DNA from: Taeniopygia guttata
Taxonomy: Eukaryota > Chordata > Aves > Passeriformes > Estrildidae
Direction of reading: 5' to 3'
DNA length: 64,000 nucleotides
NCBI RefSeq assembly: GCF_048771995.1
Contig: NC_133063.1
Location: 64,310,014 to 64,374,013 of the forward strand
The notes beneath the pieces are model-generated. The model made no database searches and was not told where the DNA came from. It saw nothing but the letters and a program-made list of their open reading frames with translations. A program made the translations under genes and the position numbers. Below are positions 40,701 to 55,700 of the stretch, one piece after another (the stretch's first letter is position 1; each line of letters starts with the position of its first letter).

Positions 40701-43700
40701 ACCCAGAGGTTTTACTATCACTACACCAAAGATAAAGGATTTTGATATACGTTTCTTGGTCTCCTGTTCTTACTTAGTTCATAACTAAGCAAGCAGACGT
40801 CTTCAGTACCAGAACGACACGTCTCATTTCCCAGTCCAAAATCTATCTACCCCAAAACCACTAACTCTCTACCCAGTCAAAGCTGCCAAATTTCTGTAAC
40901 ATATTTATAAAGTTTCCAACTCTAATGTTCCAAGCCTACAGTTACAGTTGTTTCCATCAGAAGCCATAAAGGTGGAGATTCATGATACAGTGAGACAAAC
41001 GTGATACCCATGTTTTCTCCTTTTCCAGTGGCAACTCAAAATACAATCCAGCTTCAAACTTCTCCTAGAAGAATTTTCTATTCATAGCAAATTTTTTTAT
41101 TCAAGACCTACACACTGAAAACAGCAAAACAAAGCTTGCTTAAATACAAACATTAAAGCTAGAAAACTCTAAAGGACAGAACTGGATTGAAAAATGCTGT
41201 GTGATTTACATGTACTTTTGCCACAGTTGCGACATGAAGTGTAGCAGGATAGTCAGTTCTGCAAGCATAAGGTTTTTGTTGCTGCTCTAATTTTGAGATA
41301 ATAACATGAACTTCAAGTGTAGCAAAAGAAACCAATTTTCAGATATAGCTTTTGAAAACAAATCACTTTCAAGAAATGAGTAATATCAACATATCCTGCA
41401 TATTTTTAAACAAGTCCAGTATCTAAGACATCTCCTCCTCCCTTAATTCTTGAAAACATATATAGTTTGCATATCTTACATGCAAATTTCCAAATACAGG
41501 CAATGAGAACCATATCAGAACTTCTTTATGTGTATGTATATGCCTTATAAACAGGTGTAATTTTAATTTAACAGTACTTTTGCAGCTCTTCACATGGCAA
41601 AGAATCTGCTCATATTTCATTCCCACAGGCTTCCCTGAACTCTTATTAAGAAAATTATCTTTAACAGATTTGCATTAATTGAAGTAAATAAAGCACCTGA
41701 CATCAATCGTCTGATGCTTTCAAGCTGTGCTGTCAGTAGCAGCTCTTCACATTTCAAGATCTCGAACTGCACTTCATACAACTGAAGCTGTAGATCATAG
41801 TAATCAGCTTCTAAGTGGTCCAAATGAGCTAATGCTTCCGTACCACCTTTCAGGCTCTGCATCTAAATAAAAAGAGAAAACAACAAACAAACAGAAACCA
41901 CATAACTCTAGGATAATTATGAGAACAAAACCAAAGATTTTATGATTACAGCTAGATACTGTCTGGTACAGTAAATGTAACACGTTAAAACTGAACACAT
42001 AAAATCCCTAGGACATGTTCTTAAGATGCCTTTAATAACTGACCTTTTTTCTACATGGCAATGAAATAAATCCATGGCATTGAATTACACTTTGCAACTG
42101 TCAAGTGTCAAGTCATACACTGCATAGTATGAAACATCCCTCACACTCTTTTACTCTACCCCTTGATTCTGCGAAGGTACATAATTAAATTACAATTTTT
42201 CTATCTTCAATCCCCAGTCTAAAAGTAGGCATCTAGAAAGCTACAGTTAAAACCTGTATAAGCAGAACTGAGAAAAAAACGTGAAAGGATGTGCAAACAG
42301 GGATAGAGATACATGCACTGATCACCCTGTAATGACAGTTAGTTGCTCTGCTCTTTCTGGTGTCCTTCACAGGGGAATAAATACACAGATTATATATATA
42401 CAAATTATATATATTTCAGTATTTATTTGTATTATATGCGTGAATAGAAAAGTAACACACAACCAAACTGAACTGCAACCATTCTCTTTCATTCAGTCAA
42501 ACAAGATTTATCTGCTCAATACAGTTAGCCATTCAGATAATATTTAAGAAATACCAGCATGTAAGGCAATCTTATGTGCTGAGGTTGGACACAACCTGCA
42601 TGCAGAAGAGTTAAGGCTACATCCAAATTTACCTGCTCAGAATATGTATATCTGATAGTTTCTCTCAGATACTGTGTGACAGTAATGGTAAATTTTAATG
42701 GAAATTTTTTATCTGTCTACCTCATTATTCAGAAGAAATGTCCAGTTTCACATTATAGACAGTCAATCATTAAAAAGGGATGTCTACCAAGAAAAAATAC
42801 CTGACCTATTTAGCGATACATTAAAAAATGTTTGCTAGCATGTTCTGTACATTATGGTGTTATCTTCAAATTGTAAAACTGAGTCTGTAATGAACAGCTA
42901 CAAATGGGTTCCTTGACATTTAAATATGACTATAGTAAACTTGGAAGATATTTGTACTGAATTAAACCAATGATCCATTTTAGTCAATACCCTGTTTTGG
43001 GAAAATGTTGCAAAAATCCAGGACGATGAAACGTAACAGCCAGTGCAGTGATAGCTTCCCAAAAGGATTCACCAGCCTCTAGCACAGCCTGTAGCAACAC
43101 AACTTAAATCACACTGCAGCCTCTTATACAAAACAGACTTACTGGACTTAATACATTTGTTCTATCCTTTTTTTTTTTTAAACATGCAAGCTTTCAACAC
43201 CTGCACCATTATCTATTGACAGGGATTTCACAGCTCAATTAAACGCAAAGAGTTATGTGTACTGTACTTATTTCCAACTATTAGTCTTAAAACTCCAGTA
43301 AGTCCTTAAGTGAACACCAGAAACCTTACAATCATTAATGTAACATGTATATGCTATAGTCTAGTGCTACACAAAAATGTCCTGTTATGTCATTTTATTA
43401 CTTTGCATCCATATTAAGTTACTAATTTGACCAGAACAGTAAATGACATACTGACTGCACAACTGGGGTGAACTACAGGCTACTTTTCAAGACAAAAGGA
43501 CTGATTCTCTTGAACTCTCCAGTTTTTCCATATAAGAGGGATAATGTTTATTGTTCAGGCAGGATATTAGCATTTTTCAAGAGATTTGGCATTTTTCAAG
43601 GATTTCCTCACTGTAAAAATGCAGCAAAATTTGGTGGGTTTGCGGGTGAAGAAAATGGGTGTGGGAAATGTTTGTTTGCTTTTTAAATTAAGGTAGTGTC

Positions 43701-46700
43701 AAATGTGAGCACACCTAAGAACTTCCCTTTTTCCATGAACTGTGAGAATGGCTCAAACCCTCACAATCTTTTTCTTAAAAACAGATGTTTAAAAATTTAA
43801 ACACACAAGATACATAAATACTGACTAAAGATACACACAGACTATCTTCAAAAGTCTCACCAAGTTATAGCTGCTGAGTATTTCATTCAGTTGCACTGGT
43901 GTCTGCCTGATAAAGGATGTTAGCAACTGACAACTGTACCTTTGCCCTACAAAGAGCATACACCAAAGATGCTGTTAGTTATCTGTTCTGTTTTAGGGGT
44001 ACCTTGCCACTTTATTCAGCTTTCAGGTGCAAAAGAAATGGGAAATTAGTACTGCTGTATGGTTCATGGGCAGATATCCTAGCTACATAATAGCTCCCCA
44101 TGAAAAAGTAAAACTAAGACCTTGAATTTCAACAAGTTATTTTAAAACTTCATGTAAGATACTACTAAGGTGTGATAATTCAAAACAGTATAATCACTTT
44201 TGGACATATTTCAGTATATTCTGTTAAAAATTTCTATTCTTAATTGAGAGCAATTCTTAGAAGTTTTTACCTAACAGTACTACAAATTTACTGCATCCTT
44301 GGTAGCTCTCAGGCTGATCAACACAATCAAAGAAACACAAAGAAATTTAACATGAGAATGGTATGGGAAACATTCTACAATTCTGCTGGTTTTGGCTGGG
44401 GTAGGGTTGATTTTCTTCTCGGTGCCTGGTACGGGGTTTGTGCTGAACACAGGGTTGATAATACAGAGGTGATTTTGCTGAGCAGAGCTTCCACACAGCC
44501 AAGGCCTTACATGTTTTTGTATGGTCCCTCTAGCAGGGAAGATGGAAGTGCATGGGCGTCCGGGAAGAGACATGACCAGAACAGGTGACCCCAACTGACC
44601 AAAGGGATATTCCAGACCATGTGACATCATGCCAGTATATAAAGTGGGAAGAAGAAAGAGGAAAGGAGGGAGTTAGTAGAGTTTTGTTTTCTCAAGTTCA
44701 CAGTTACCTGTGATGGGGCCCTGAACCCCTGGAGATGGCTGAACACCTGTCTGCCCATGGGAAGATATGAATTAATTCCTCGTTTTGCTTCGCTCACATG
44801 TTTGGCTTTGGCTTTCCCTATCAAACTGCCTTTATCTCAACCCATGAGTTTTCTAGCTTTTAATCCTTCTGCTCCCACTTGTGAGGAAGCAAGTGAGCAG
44901 CCACATGGTTCTTCGCTGCTGGCTGGGGTTAAAACAACACAGTGGTGGAACGAAAAACTTAAACTGGGCAGATCCAAGATCAATTTCCTGTAATGCCACA
45001 ACTTCCTGCATTAATGAAAGCAAATAACTTAATCTCTACAGTCTTTGTTGTTGCATTCATACCAATCAGAGTGGTTGCATTCACTGAATCAGAGCGACTT
45101 AAGCTGGAAGGGACTTGAAATCTCATCAAGTTCCAAGCCCTCCACCACAGGCAGGGACACCTTTCACTAGACCAGGTTGCTCAGACTTCCGTCCAATCTG
45201 GCCTTGTACACGTCTCAGGATCTTGATCCACAACATCTCTGGGCAACCTGTTCCAGTGCTGCTCCCTCAAAGTTCAAAGAATTTCTTCCTAATACGTAGT
45301 TTAAAACCATCCACTTTCAGTTTAAAGCTATTACCCCTTCTCCTACCCAATATGCCCTCACAAAAAATTTATTTTCCAAGACTAAATGTTCAAAAACCCA
45401 TAGACAACCTGTTGAACACACTTTCCTCAAGCGAAATCATATCTCATCTTTGTTCTGAATTGTCACATTTCTCAGCTAAAATCCAGATGTATTAATTTCT
45501 TGAGCATTTTAGTCTCTTCAAACAAATATCCTGTTTTTATCTTCTAGAATGTAGTAGCTAAATGGTTTGCCAGCAGATATTTCAGTTCTACAAACATTAT
45601 CTTTATGAGACTGCCACCATTCTGTGCAAAGATAGAATTTCCAGTCAGGTTTCTCACATTCAACTCTTTATACTTAAGCATTTTACATTCTCAGAAGACA
45701 CAATGTGTATCAGAGCAGAAGCTGGTTGGTGCTATCTCCCTACCACTGTACTCAGATGCAGAGTTCTTTATACCTTGTAATACACCATCCCAAAGTACCA
45801 TGGTCATTAGATGTTCTCTGTCCCAAAAGCCTCAAACTCACAGCTCACTTTCATCATGATGTATACTACAAGGAATCTCTCCTTTTCCTGTGCAGCCCCT
45901 AATACTTTAGCATATCAGACCAAACACTCACTCATTTACCAGATTGAGATCTCATTAAACAAAAATTCACAGGTCTCCACAGGGAAAAAAATAAGATGTG
46001 CCACAAAAAGAAGATACATGGTTACTCTAAGTGAAAATATTCAATATCTTGCCATTAGTACTGCTGGATTGTCTCATCAACTCTTGACTAAGGATGACAA
46101 CAGCCTAATAAACTCAGGTTTTCAGACAACTCTTGGATTTCCAAATCTAAAGAACACTGAAATGCAGTAAACTTATTTTTGGGCTCTGGGTCTTGCATGT
46201 ACTCCCTCTTCCCTGCAGATCAAGCTGTCTTCTACAGAGGTTCCTAAAATAGACACATAGTCTATCAGCCTTAAAAACCTACCAGCCTTTGTAGTGCTAA
46301 AGTCATGAGCTCTCTGGATAACTTTTTCATAACAGAACCATCAGTTTAGTCAAATTTCGCTGAAGCATTTAAAAAGTTCTCTTAAAACAATCGTCTAATT
46401 GCTAAAACACACATTAAAATTAGTATGACAGAAAGTTCTTCACACTAAATGTCCATCCATATGATAGCAAAGTTTAAAAGAGAATTTGAAGCATTGTTAC
46501 TTTTGAGATGTCATAAAATCCAATATATCTGGATTTTTTTCCTGCTAAGGCATTTAAGCACAGTTTTATGCATGAACTCTTTCCTCAGGAAAATCATGAC
46601 TAGCACAGCCCCATCTGGAAGACTGCCTTAGCAATTAAGGCAAGCAGAGAAAGACTGCAAACACAACCATCCAACTACCAATATATTTACTAATGGTCAG

Positions 46701-49700
46701 ACATCTTCTATCTGGAATGCCAGAGCTATTCTGAAAAGGTGGTCATGCCTCTGACAGCTAAACTGCAGAGATTACATAGCAGCCAATTTCTGTCCTATCC
46801 TTTTTCTTCATTCTACTCATCCCAGTGGATCACTGTAAACATTTACAGCAAAAACTGTCTTTCTGTTTTAGAAACCAGGAAAAGGTGAACAGAAAACATA
46901 CGTAAGGGGCACAAAACTCACCACCCCTACATTGCAACATCATCTGTCTAACATCGCTTCTTTCTGTGTGCTTCAATTTTCTACTTACTGGCATGAAAAC
47001 TTACCTCTTCTTTCAGTGCATGTTTCTTCTGCTCCAAACAGATTTCTTTAGCACGCATCAACTGCAAAGTCTCCTTAGAAACTGCATACTGAAGCTTTTC
47101 CATACGTTCCACTGCTGCAGCCCATGCTGCCTTACCAAATTTTTTCTGGTCTGCTCGCATTCGATCATACACAGCTACAGAAAGGAAAAAAAGAGGCAGG
47201 CATTTTACTAGTCTACTCTTCAAACCACTAGTGATCCTGCTGCAAAGAACATGCACATATTTGTACTTAATAAAAATCTCATTAATACAACCATTTGGTC
47301 TTGAACTGGATCCCAAATTTTCCCCTCTTCTGTAACCACCAATTATCAGCTACTGAAGTCTCCAGCTTACCTTAACAACATTTCTAGTACAGTCATAAAT
47401 TAAAATTAAACTGAAGAATAAAAAAAATTACTATTTAAAAACAAAGATTTCAGCTTAACTTCAAGTGCAATTCTGTAAGAACTCTGCATGAAATTAAAAC
47501 AACATCTATCTTTTAACTCCAACTGCAGGAGTCCCTTGCCTGATTCAAATTTACTATTCTGGGGCACCAGATAACATCTATGTGGACACATGCAAGATTT
47601 TCACCACTGTTAATATACATGTCACATGATACTGTACTTAGCTTTGCAAAGCAAAAGCCACAAAAGTAATGAATCAGAAGGGGTGGCTTTAAGTCACCAC
47701 ACACTACTACATGCTGGTCTTGGGTAACAAAAAGCACCTTTATGTTCTCATATGCTTTTCCCCTGCCATCTGTTAATGTTTGGGTATGTAAGACTACCCT
47801 GTGATCAGCAGGAGGCCAAGAAAAACTACAAACACAAAAACCAGGTAAATAACCTGTATTTTAAAGATCTACATTGTAATCAGCCTTCAGGCATATCACT
47901 TTCCACTGGTTTTCATCCAAATCCTGACTGCTGTACATAAAAAATCATGCGAACAAAAACAAGAAGTCAATATCTATAAATGTGCATTATCAACTAGTAG
48001 TGTATCACTGGTTACCTTTGTCATACTAGAAAAGAAAGAAGTAAAGCTGATTGGTACATTTAGAATTTCCTCTAATTAAATTTATTCCAACATGTTTTAA
48101 CCTATTAAGTCAGCCAGTCAGAGTAAGGTGAAATTTCACATTAACTTGGGTTGTCAATGAACAGAGTAAATTTATAGCGCCTGCATCTCTTGAGTCAGAT
48201 GTAGCAGTCATGTACAGAGATGACAAGAGACCTACCAGTCAAAAAAGGATTTCTACTGTGGATCTTGCACAATCACTATTACCACGGCAAAGAAAGAAAC
48301 AGGACCTGCAGTCAAGCAGGGGAGGACACCAGGACAACCTTTGTCAGTAGACTAGAAAATGGTCTGTTTGCCCTATTAAGCTGGTTATTTAAGCTAAAAA
48401 GGTACAAGGATGAGAGCACGGATGTACATACGAAGTCATCTGACCTCACTTTACTGCACCACTTTTTACTAAAACCATCACATTCTTCAAACACTGAAAA
48501 GCCAAGCTTATATCCATGAAGGCTTCTGAACAACAGAACAGCTTTCTCAGAGCAGTTAAATTGAGCTGTTGCTTAATGTTTAGAGTTCTGAAAAAAATTC
48601 CTGAAAGGCAAGAAAGACTAGAAAAGGAAATTAACTGAAAGACAATTAACAATTTGCTATGGGAGTCTGCCATATCCAGTAAACAGAATCCACCAGGGAC
48701 TCTATGCTCTTAAATCCTTTGCAAACACAGAGTACCACTAATAGAATAACATTGAGCAAGTCGCTGTAAAAGTTCTACCTAAAATTTCTATTCTGTTCAT
48801 TGCTGATGACGTTCTGAAAAGTTTTACAAGTGAAAGATTCAAACAGACACAGAAGAAAAAACAAATAAGAATGACAACTGCATTTTCCTCATGAAGGATT
48901 GATGAAAAAAACAGTACAACGCAGAACATAGTAAACATTAAATAATTTCATTTTTTATGTGATGGATAGGATGACAGAAAATAACTACCTTTTTGTGTTT
49001 TAGCTGTTATTTCAAAATATTTAACTGTAAGATCTTGAATAGAAAGCACAGCCATGTGGGCTTTTTTCTGCCAATCAGCATCTTCTTTTTGCAGACTCTC
49101 AATTCTTCTGGGGCCTAGGTAGTCATTCTCTATTGAGATCTGAAAATAAATCAGCCCATGATTAAAAATACAATTAATTGCAGCTATTCTGCCAACAGCA
49201 AACAGTTTCAGGGCTAAGAAAGAAAATTACACAAAACGGAGATAAAACTACCACTACAGTTTTTACTCAACAGTAAAAAACTTTGGAAGCACTTGCTTCT
49301 CTTGAAAAAGTACATCCATCTTTCATAATTATTGTTCTTACTGGACATATAAAACCCACATATGTAAATTTAATTTGTCAGCATCTTTTTATTATGTATC
49401 TTATTACCTGCAGATCACACGCATGTTTCATGCTTCATCCAGGCTTTCTTCCAGCCTGGACTATTTTATTCTGAAATAAATAAACGCTCTTCGACCAGAA
49501 TGAAGCTGGCAACCAGAGTAATCCTGAGGTAGCACTAGCTTAGTGATCATCAACATTTTAGAAGTTTTTCTTTGTTATAGATGACTTAAAAAAGTATATT
49601 TTCCTAGTGCCTGGGAGCTCAAACGTCCTTTCATTGCCAAGATAAAGGCAGTTTTATTCTGAGGTCCCAGCTAGCTGAAGCCAATAAAAGACTTGGAGTT

Positions 49701-52700
49701 TATTTCTCAATTAATAAATATGCAGCTTTCTCTCCCAAACCTGAGAATTTTTACACACCTGTCACACTACAACAACAGACTACATATCTTGTAACTTAAT
49801 AAAAAATTTAAGCCTGCTCATGCAATACCGAAGTAATCATTTTCCATATCTATCAGTCAAGTAAGACACCTTAATATTATAAGCAAACAAAACCAAAAGT
49901 ACTCACAACTTTCTATGTCCCTGAATATTTCAACCTGAAGTTCTAATGCTTCAAGTATTAATCTTGATTTCACAAATCTTCAATTTGGTTTAAATAGCCA
50001 ATCCACTCTATAGTTCAATTGCAAATGAAAGGTTTTTAAGTGACTGTTCAGGAGCTACTTCTGCATGCCCACTTGTCCCCATCCCTCAGATGGATGATTT
50101 TCACAAGTAAAAACAAATAGATGCCTTCTAAATACTCATTCATTTCTTGAAAAACACTTAGAGGACATTAATACGGTATTTGAATCTACTTCTTATATAT
50201 TTCCAAAACTCTTAGAAAGGCAACCAATTAAGTATGATGTGGACAAGTGGTAAGTGAATAACACTTACTAAATATGCTGTAACATGTCATTCTATGGAGT
50301 AGGAATGTACCATGTTTCTCACAGGCAATACTTACGAGTGGACAGACAGGTTTCCAAATAAATATTGAACTGCAGACATATATATATATATATATACACA
50401 CATATACCAGTGAATTACATGCTGGTGAAATTAATGCTTTTCATTTACACAGTACTCTGAAACAGCAAATTCATTTGTGAAGCTGGGTAAAAAACAACAC
50501 AGTTAAAAGTCATCCTTCTCTGCTTCTTGGTAGAGATGAGGTAAGTTGACACTGAATTGACAAAGGATCACTGAGTAATGTGAGTAACATTCTTATTAGG
50601 CATGAGTTCTAGGAGAGTAAGCCTCAAAGTAAATTTTTTTTTATAAAGTTTTGTCTGCCAAATACTATTCACACATGGTGCAAATAAAAGAGTTTTATGA
50701 TTGCATAATATAATTGTATCTTTGTTCCCTAGGGCAAGTATTTACAAGTAACAAAAAAGGAAAGCATGTTTTCATCATCCACAATCCCAAGTATGTCATC
50801 TATATATCAAAATTAGCACTAAAGATACTCATAAAGCAACACAGAGAAAACCCAAGAAGTCATGGCTTTAATCAACTACATAAACAAGAACAGATCAACA
50901 ACTTGCCTTTAGGCTGCAGCAACAGTGGCATGCTTAACAGGAATGTGAAAGGAGCCCCAGAAAGATAAAATGGATAGAAATTTTCCCTAATGTTGCTTGA
51001 TCTGCCTTCATGCTTGCCCACAACTACACATCTAGCCAGACAGTCAAGCTCTTAGAAATGGTTCTTAAATAACTTGTAGTACAATAAAAAAAAAAATCAA
51101 AGGCACAGCTAATGTTCATGTTTGGACTTTGCATTCTGCAGCTTGGATTAGGGACACACACAGTGTTAACTTTCTGGCTCTGAAGACACAAAATAATGGA
51201 GGATGGATGTGCTGGTTTTGGCTGGATTCGTTTTCTTTGTATTAGCTAGTATGGACTCTGTTTTGGAATTGTGCTGCAAAGTGTCTTAGTAATACAGGGA
51301 TATTTTAGCTACTGCTAAGCAGTACTGACACAGAGCCAAGGCCTTTTCGGCTTCTCATCCCACTCCACTAGTGAGGAGACTGGGACTTCACAAGAAGTTG
51401 GAAAGAGAAACAAGTGGGAAAGCTGACCCCATCTAACCAACAGAGACATTCTATACCATTGAACACTCAGCAATAAATCTGGGGGAAGCAGATAATGTTC
51501 AGAGAGATGGGTGTTTGTCTTTCTAAGTCACTGTTACCCTGCTCTCTTGGAGACAGCTGAAGACCTGCCTGCCCATAGGAACCAGAGAATGAATTCCCTC
51601 TTTTGATTTGCTTCACATGCATAGCTTTTGCTTTGCATATTAAACTGTCTTTATCTCAACTGAGTTTTCTCAGTTTTACTCTTCTGATTCTCTTCCCACC
51701 ACCACTGAGCTAGAGTGAGCAAGCAGCCGTGTGGGGCTTACTTGATGGTCACGGTTCAACTATAACAAAGAATGAGACTCTCACTATTACAAAGGCAGCA
51801 CCCAATCTAAAGGCGAAAACAGAATCTAGGTACTAGTGGGGAACTCTCTTTGACAGGTGAAATATCCCACATGCTTTCTTAATAAAGTTGAATGGCTAGA
51901 AGCTAAGGATGAACCTTAAACTGAAAAGCTTGTTCCCTTCACTGCTGGGCCAGATTACCACAGCCACAACATCTCCACGGCTATGCCAGCCTGAAAGAAC
52001 TGAGGTTCGAGGTGACAAGTTCCAAATGAGAGAGTTCAAGAACAAGCTTCCAGGCAGAAGTAACAATCCTCAGTCACAAAGATCTCTGTTACACTTTGGA
52101 TACATGAAAGACAGGATCTAATTATGGGAAAAGCAGACTTGCCAAAAGGTGACTCCATAGCAGTATTCAATGAAGAGAGTCTGCACTGCCTCCTTGAAGA
52201 TAGCTCCCACCCGTGTTTCTATTAGGTCAATGACTTTCTGAGTGGCAGCAAACTTTAGGAGCTCCTTTGGTGCCTCAGATATATCTGGCTACTGCTCCCT
52301 GCTTCTCACTTCAGGCTTGTGATGCTCCTGCCCAAGCTTGCTTTGCTGGGTTTGCCTGACATACATGCCCTGCAGCCTTCTGAGAGCCACTCTATTGATC
52401 TGAAGATGATCCAATGCTCCCAGTGGGAAAACCAATCTATTCCCATCCAGTCATTTCATTCCATCTGATTCAATTTCACCATCAAAAAAGTAAAAATGAA
52501 AGACAGTTATTAAAAAGAAACAATCTAAAAAAAACGCAGTATAAAAGAAAATATTGATTGCAACCTTTCCAAAGGTAATTATGGTCATTCTTTATAATCA
52601 AACCAAATAACTATGACAAACTGGAAGACAGAGGGCATACAAAAAGATATGTCTGGCCATGGACCTGGCACGCTTTGGGAAAACATTATTAAAAGGAGAT

Positions 52701-55700
52701 AGCCATATTGTGACTGCAAATACTGACAGCACCAACAGCTTAGAAGAGTTACCAGTTCTCAAGTGCAACCTAGCTAGAGAATTACTATAATCTACTGGCC
52801 ATTAATTAAATTTATGCTTGTCATCCTTTCCAGGCATGGCACAGAATCTCCAGAGAAAAACAGAGATGAACAACTGAGACAAAGGGGTGAAATATATATG
52901 ATCCCCTTTGCCAAACAGGTGTCTTGGCGTTATATCTCAGTCCAAGAAAACGCCGCTAGAGAAAATCTAAACAAATATATATTAAATCATAATACTCAAT
53001 TTAAATAATAAATATAAATGTGGTGCATTTATATACAAGATAGAAATTATTCATAGCATATGTTATCACAGGAAATAGAAAGTAAGCCCATGGGGGGAAA
53101 GAGATAGCTTAAATAAAGACTACAGCTGTAACAGGGGGAAAAGTTGGGGAGTAAAGTTAAGGAACATGCCTTTCAAGCTTACAGCTTATGAAATGACAGG
53201 TTTTCTCCCCACCTGCAAACACCTCCATGACAGAAGTGACCACTCCCTAATTCTGTCCTAGCCAAGAATTTAAAAAGGAAAAGGGAGTAGCCATGGACTA
53301 TTAAACATCAACATGAAAAGGCTTGTGAGTTTTGGAGACTTTGTTTTCTATATTCTCTTCAATAATTAATCACCTTGATGTAAGACAACCACTCTTATTA
53401 TAGAATTAAAAGGAAGCTCTTACATGCTTCTGCATTCCATTATTGTTTGCAATACATAACCTGTTTATGCTTTATTTTGCTCACCTTTATGATGCAAGCA
53501 TCGTCAGTTTTTATAGCTCATAAAAGAGCAGATGTCATTTTACAGACTAATCAAATAATTTTTAAATTACTATTATCCATACTAAATATGACTAAAAGAA
53601 GGCAAAGAATAACTAAAAAGTGCTGTCATTTAATGACATTTCTTGTAAACTTGTGTATCTGCTTTCAATTTAATAATATTTTTAGTTAAAAATTAAGAAA
53701 CTCTAATGTAGTTGAAGTTTCTTCCTAACCTAAAAGGTTTTGCAATTACCTAACATTTTTCAAAGTGAGCTTTTGGCCTGGAATTGTTCATTTAGACTCA
53801 GAAGTTTTGGAGAAAGCCCGATCTACAGCAAAACCTCTCATCTGACAGATGAGAAGCCAAATCTACAGTTTCTCTTCTACTCATCATTTTGCCAATAAAA
53901 CAACCCAGCTATTCTTCCTTTAAAAAGCCTGTATCCTTCTTGAGAGGAATCCAAGCTTCACAGTCAAATTTGTTATGATTTTTTTTCCTCCAATGATGAA
54001 ACTTGCTTTTGTAGACTTTCATGTTTTACAAGCTTTACTTCAAATGATGCTTTGAAGCTAAGAAAATTATGACAGCTTTCACAAAAGTGGTTGTGCAAAA
54101 CACAGAAGAAGGGATAGAAACAGCAGAAGCCATTAACTTCAACACATCACACGAGCACCTATTTTCATCAGCTATTGCTTTAGACTAATGGAAGATAAAA
54201 GAACATATCTCAACACTGTATTGATATGTTTCTGAAGGAGAATAAATTAATTCTTCCAGAGAAAACAAACCGAAAGGAGGTTCCTAAACTAGCCCATAAG
54301 CAGATGAGGATGGATCAACAGAGGCAATGCTGTACTCGAAATATCCTTCTCTGGAACAATTCACAAATTATGGTTAAATTCTGAAGAGACTAAACTAATG
54401 TGATTGAGAGAAAATATGAGCAACAGGCCTGAAACGATGGGATACACATATATTATATACATACTAAGTGAAGATCTTTAATACCTCCCATGTTTTTTTC
54501 TGGACAATGGACACAATTGACAGAAATAAGACTTCACCCAGGCCATGTAATAACTTAGGCAGGGATATGTCACATCTCTCCAGCTCCCTTTGCTATCCTT
54601 CTCCTGGATGGATTTGTAATAGGTAGAAAAGGAGAAAAATCTGACATGAAACAGCAGGTCAGTTATTTATAAGAACAAAAAAAACTAAGCTGAGTGTGTA
54701 GCGCAGATGACAGTGGCAAAACACAAAATGGAAATGGCTTTATACATAAAAGCATGTTTCAGATCAAAGGCTCAGCTATCTGCCTTCTCCAAGAGGTCAA
54801 ACAAGCAATTCCAACCACAGCCTGTTAGATAGTAGCCATAAAACATGCATTTCAGCATCTAGTCAGAGACTTCTCAAAGTTAGGTCTTGTTGTTTTTAAT
54901 TTAACTGTGCTCCCAGCTGTTAACACAAACCCAACACTATTTCCCCAAATAAATTGCAACTCTGTACATACAACTCTAATGTATTAGGTGAAATCATTCA
55001 GATTTGAAAAGGGCTTTACAGTTTTACCCTAAGAAATATGGACATGGACTTCAATGTTAATACATAAAAACACATTCCATTTGCATGGTCTAGAAGCCTC
55101 AAAATATCTGGTACCTGGGACTAAAATACAAACTGCAGGAGCTCTGATTACCTTAAAACAAGGAGAACAACACAAGTAATTCGATCAAGACCGTAACGGA
55201 AGCAACAAAACAAAAGGTAACAAGATGATAGGACATACAGACAGAAGAATAAATAGTAATGTCATTCTACTTCGAAGTGCAGTCGTGAATGTTTGTTCCA
55301 GAGTGATGCAAAATGCTGAAAAACTAAGTAGTCAGAAATGAAAAATCATAGAAGATTTAGGTTTGGGGAAACATTAGAGGAACGACTGGGTTTATTTAAT
55401 GGGTATTTTTTCAAAAGACACAAATAAATTTATGTAAAGAGGTAAAGTGTTAAAAACACTAAGCTACAGTATTTTATATTGGCAGTTGACAGAATTAAAG
55501 CTAATCAGTGTACTCAGCATTACGCCTTCCTCACTTATTCATCTGTATAGCATAAAACCTTTCTATACATTTCAGCTTCGCTGACTGAGACCTAGACCAA
55601 AAGAGTTCACCTTCAAAAAGAAAGCTTTTATTTTTCAGAAAATATATTTTTAAGAAGACATATTCTACTAGTTATTTGAAAATGGGGTTTAAGCCAAGTT

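Larger units (their letters stand above)
41863..47004 (-). other. JMY: JMY intron with solo LTR and CR1
   Basis: 5.1 kb. It contains an AT microsatellite-like stretch at about 42388-42417, the LTR at 44384-44941 and a CR1 fragment at 45075-45365. The other sequence is plain AT-rich DNA. Confidence 0.88.

Noticed and set aside
41863..41998. Upstream extension of the exon at 41697-41862
   Set aside because: A clear tttttatttag acceptor precedes ATGCAGAGC, and the phases with the flanking exons fit only this boundary.
44244..44630. Overlapping 114- and 116-codon frames on both strands
   Set aside because: They are chance frames across the solo LTR.
44384..51768. A full provirus bounded by the two LTRs
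   Set aside because: The sequence between them contains two JMY exons and a CR1 but no gag, pol or env frame, so the LTRs are independent solo copies.
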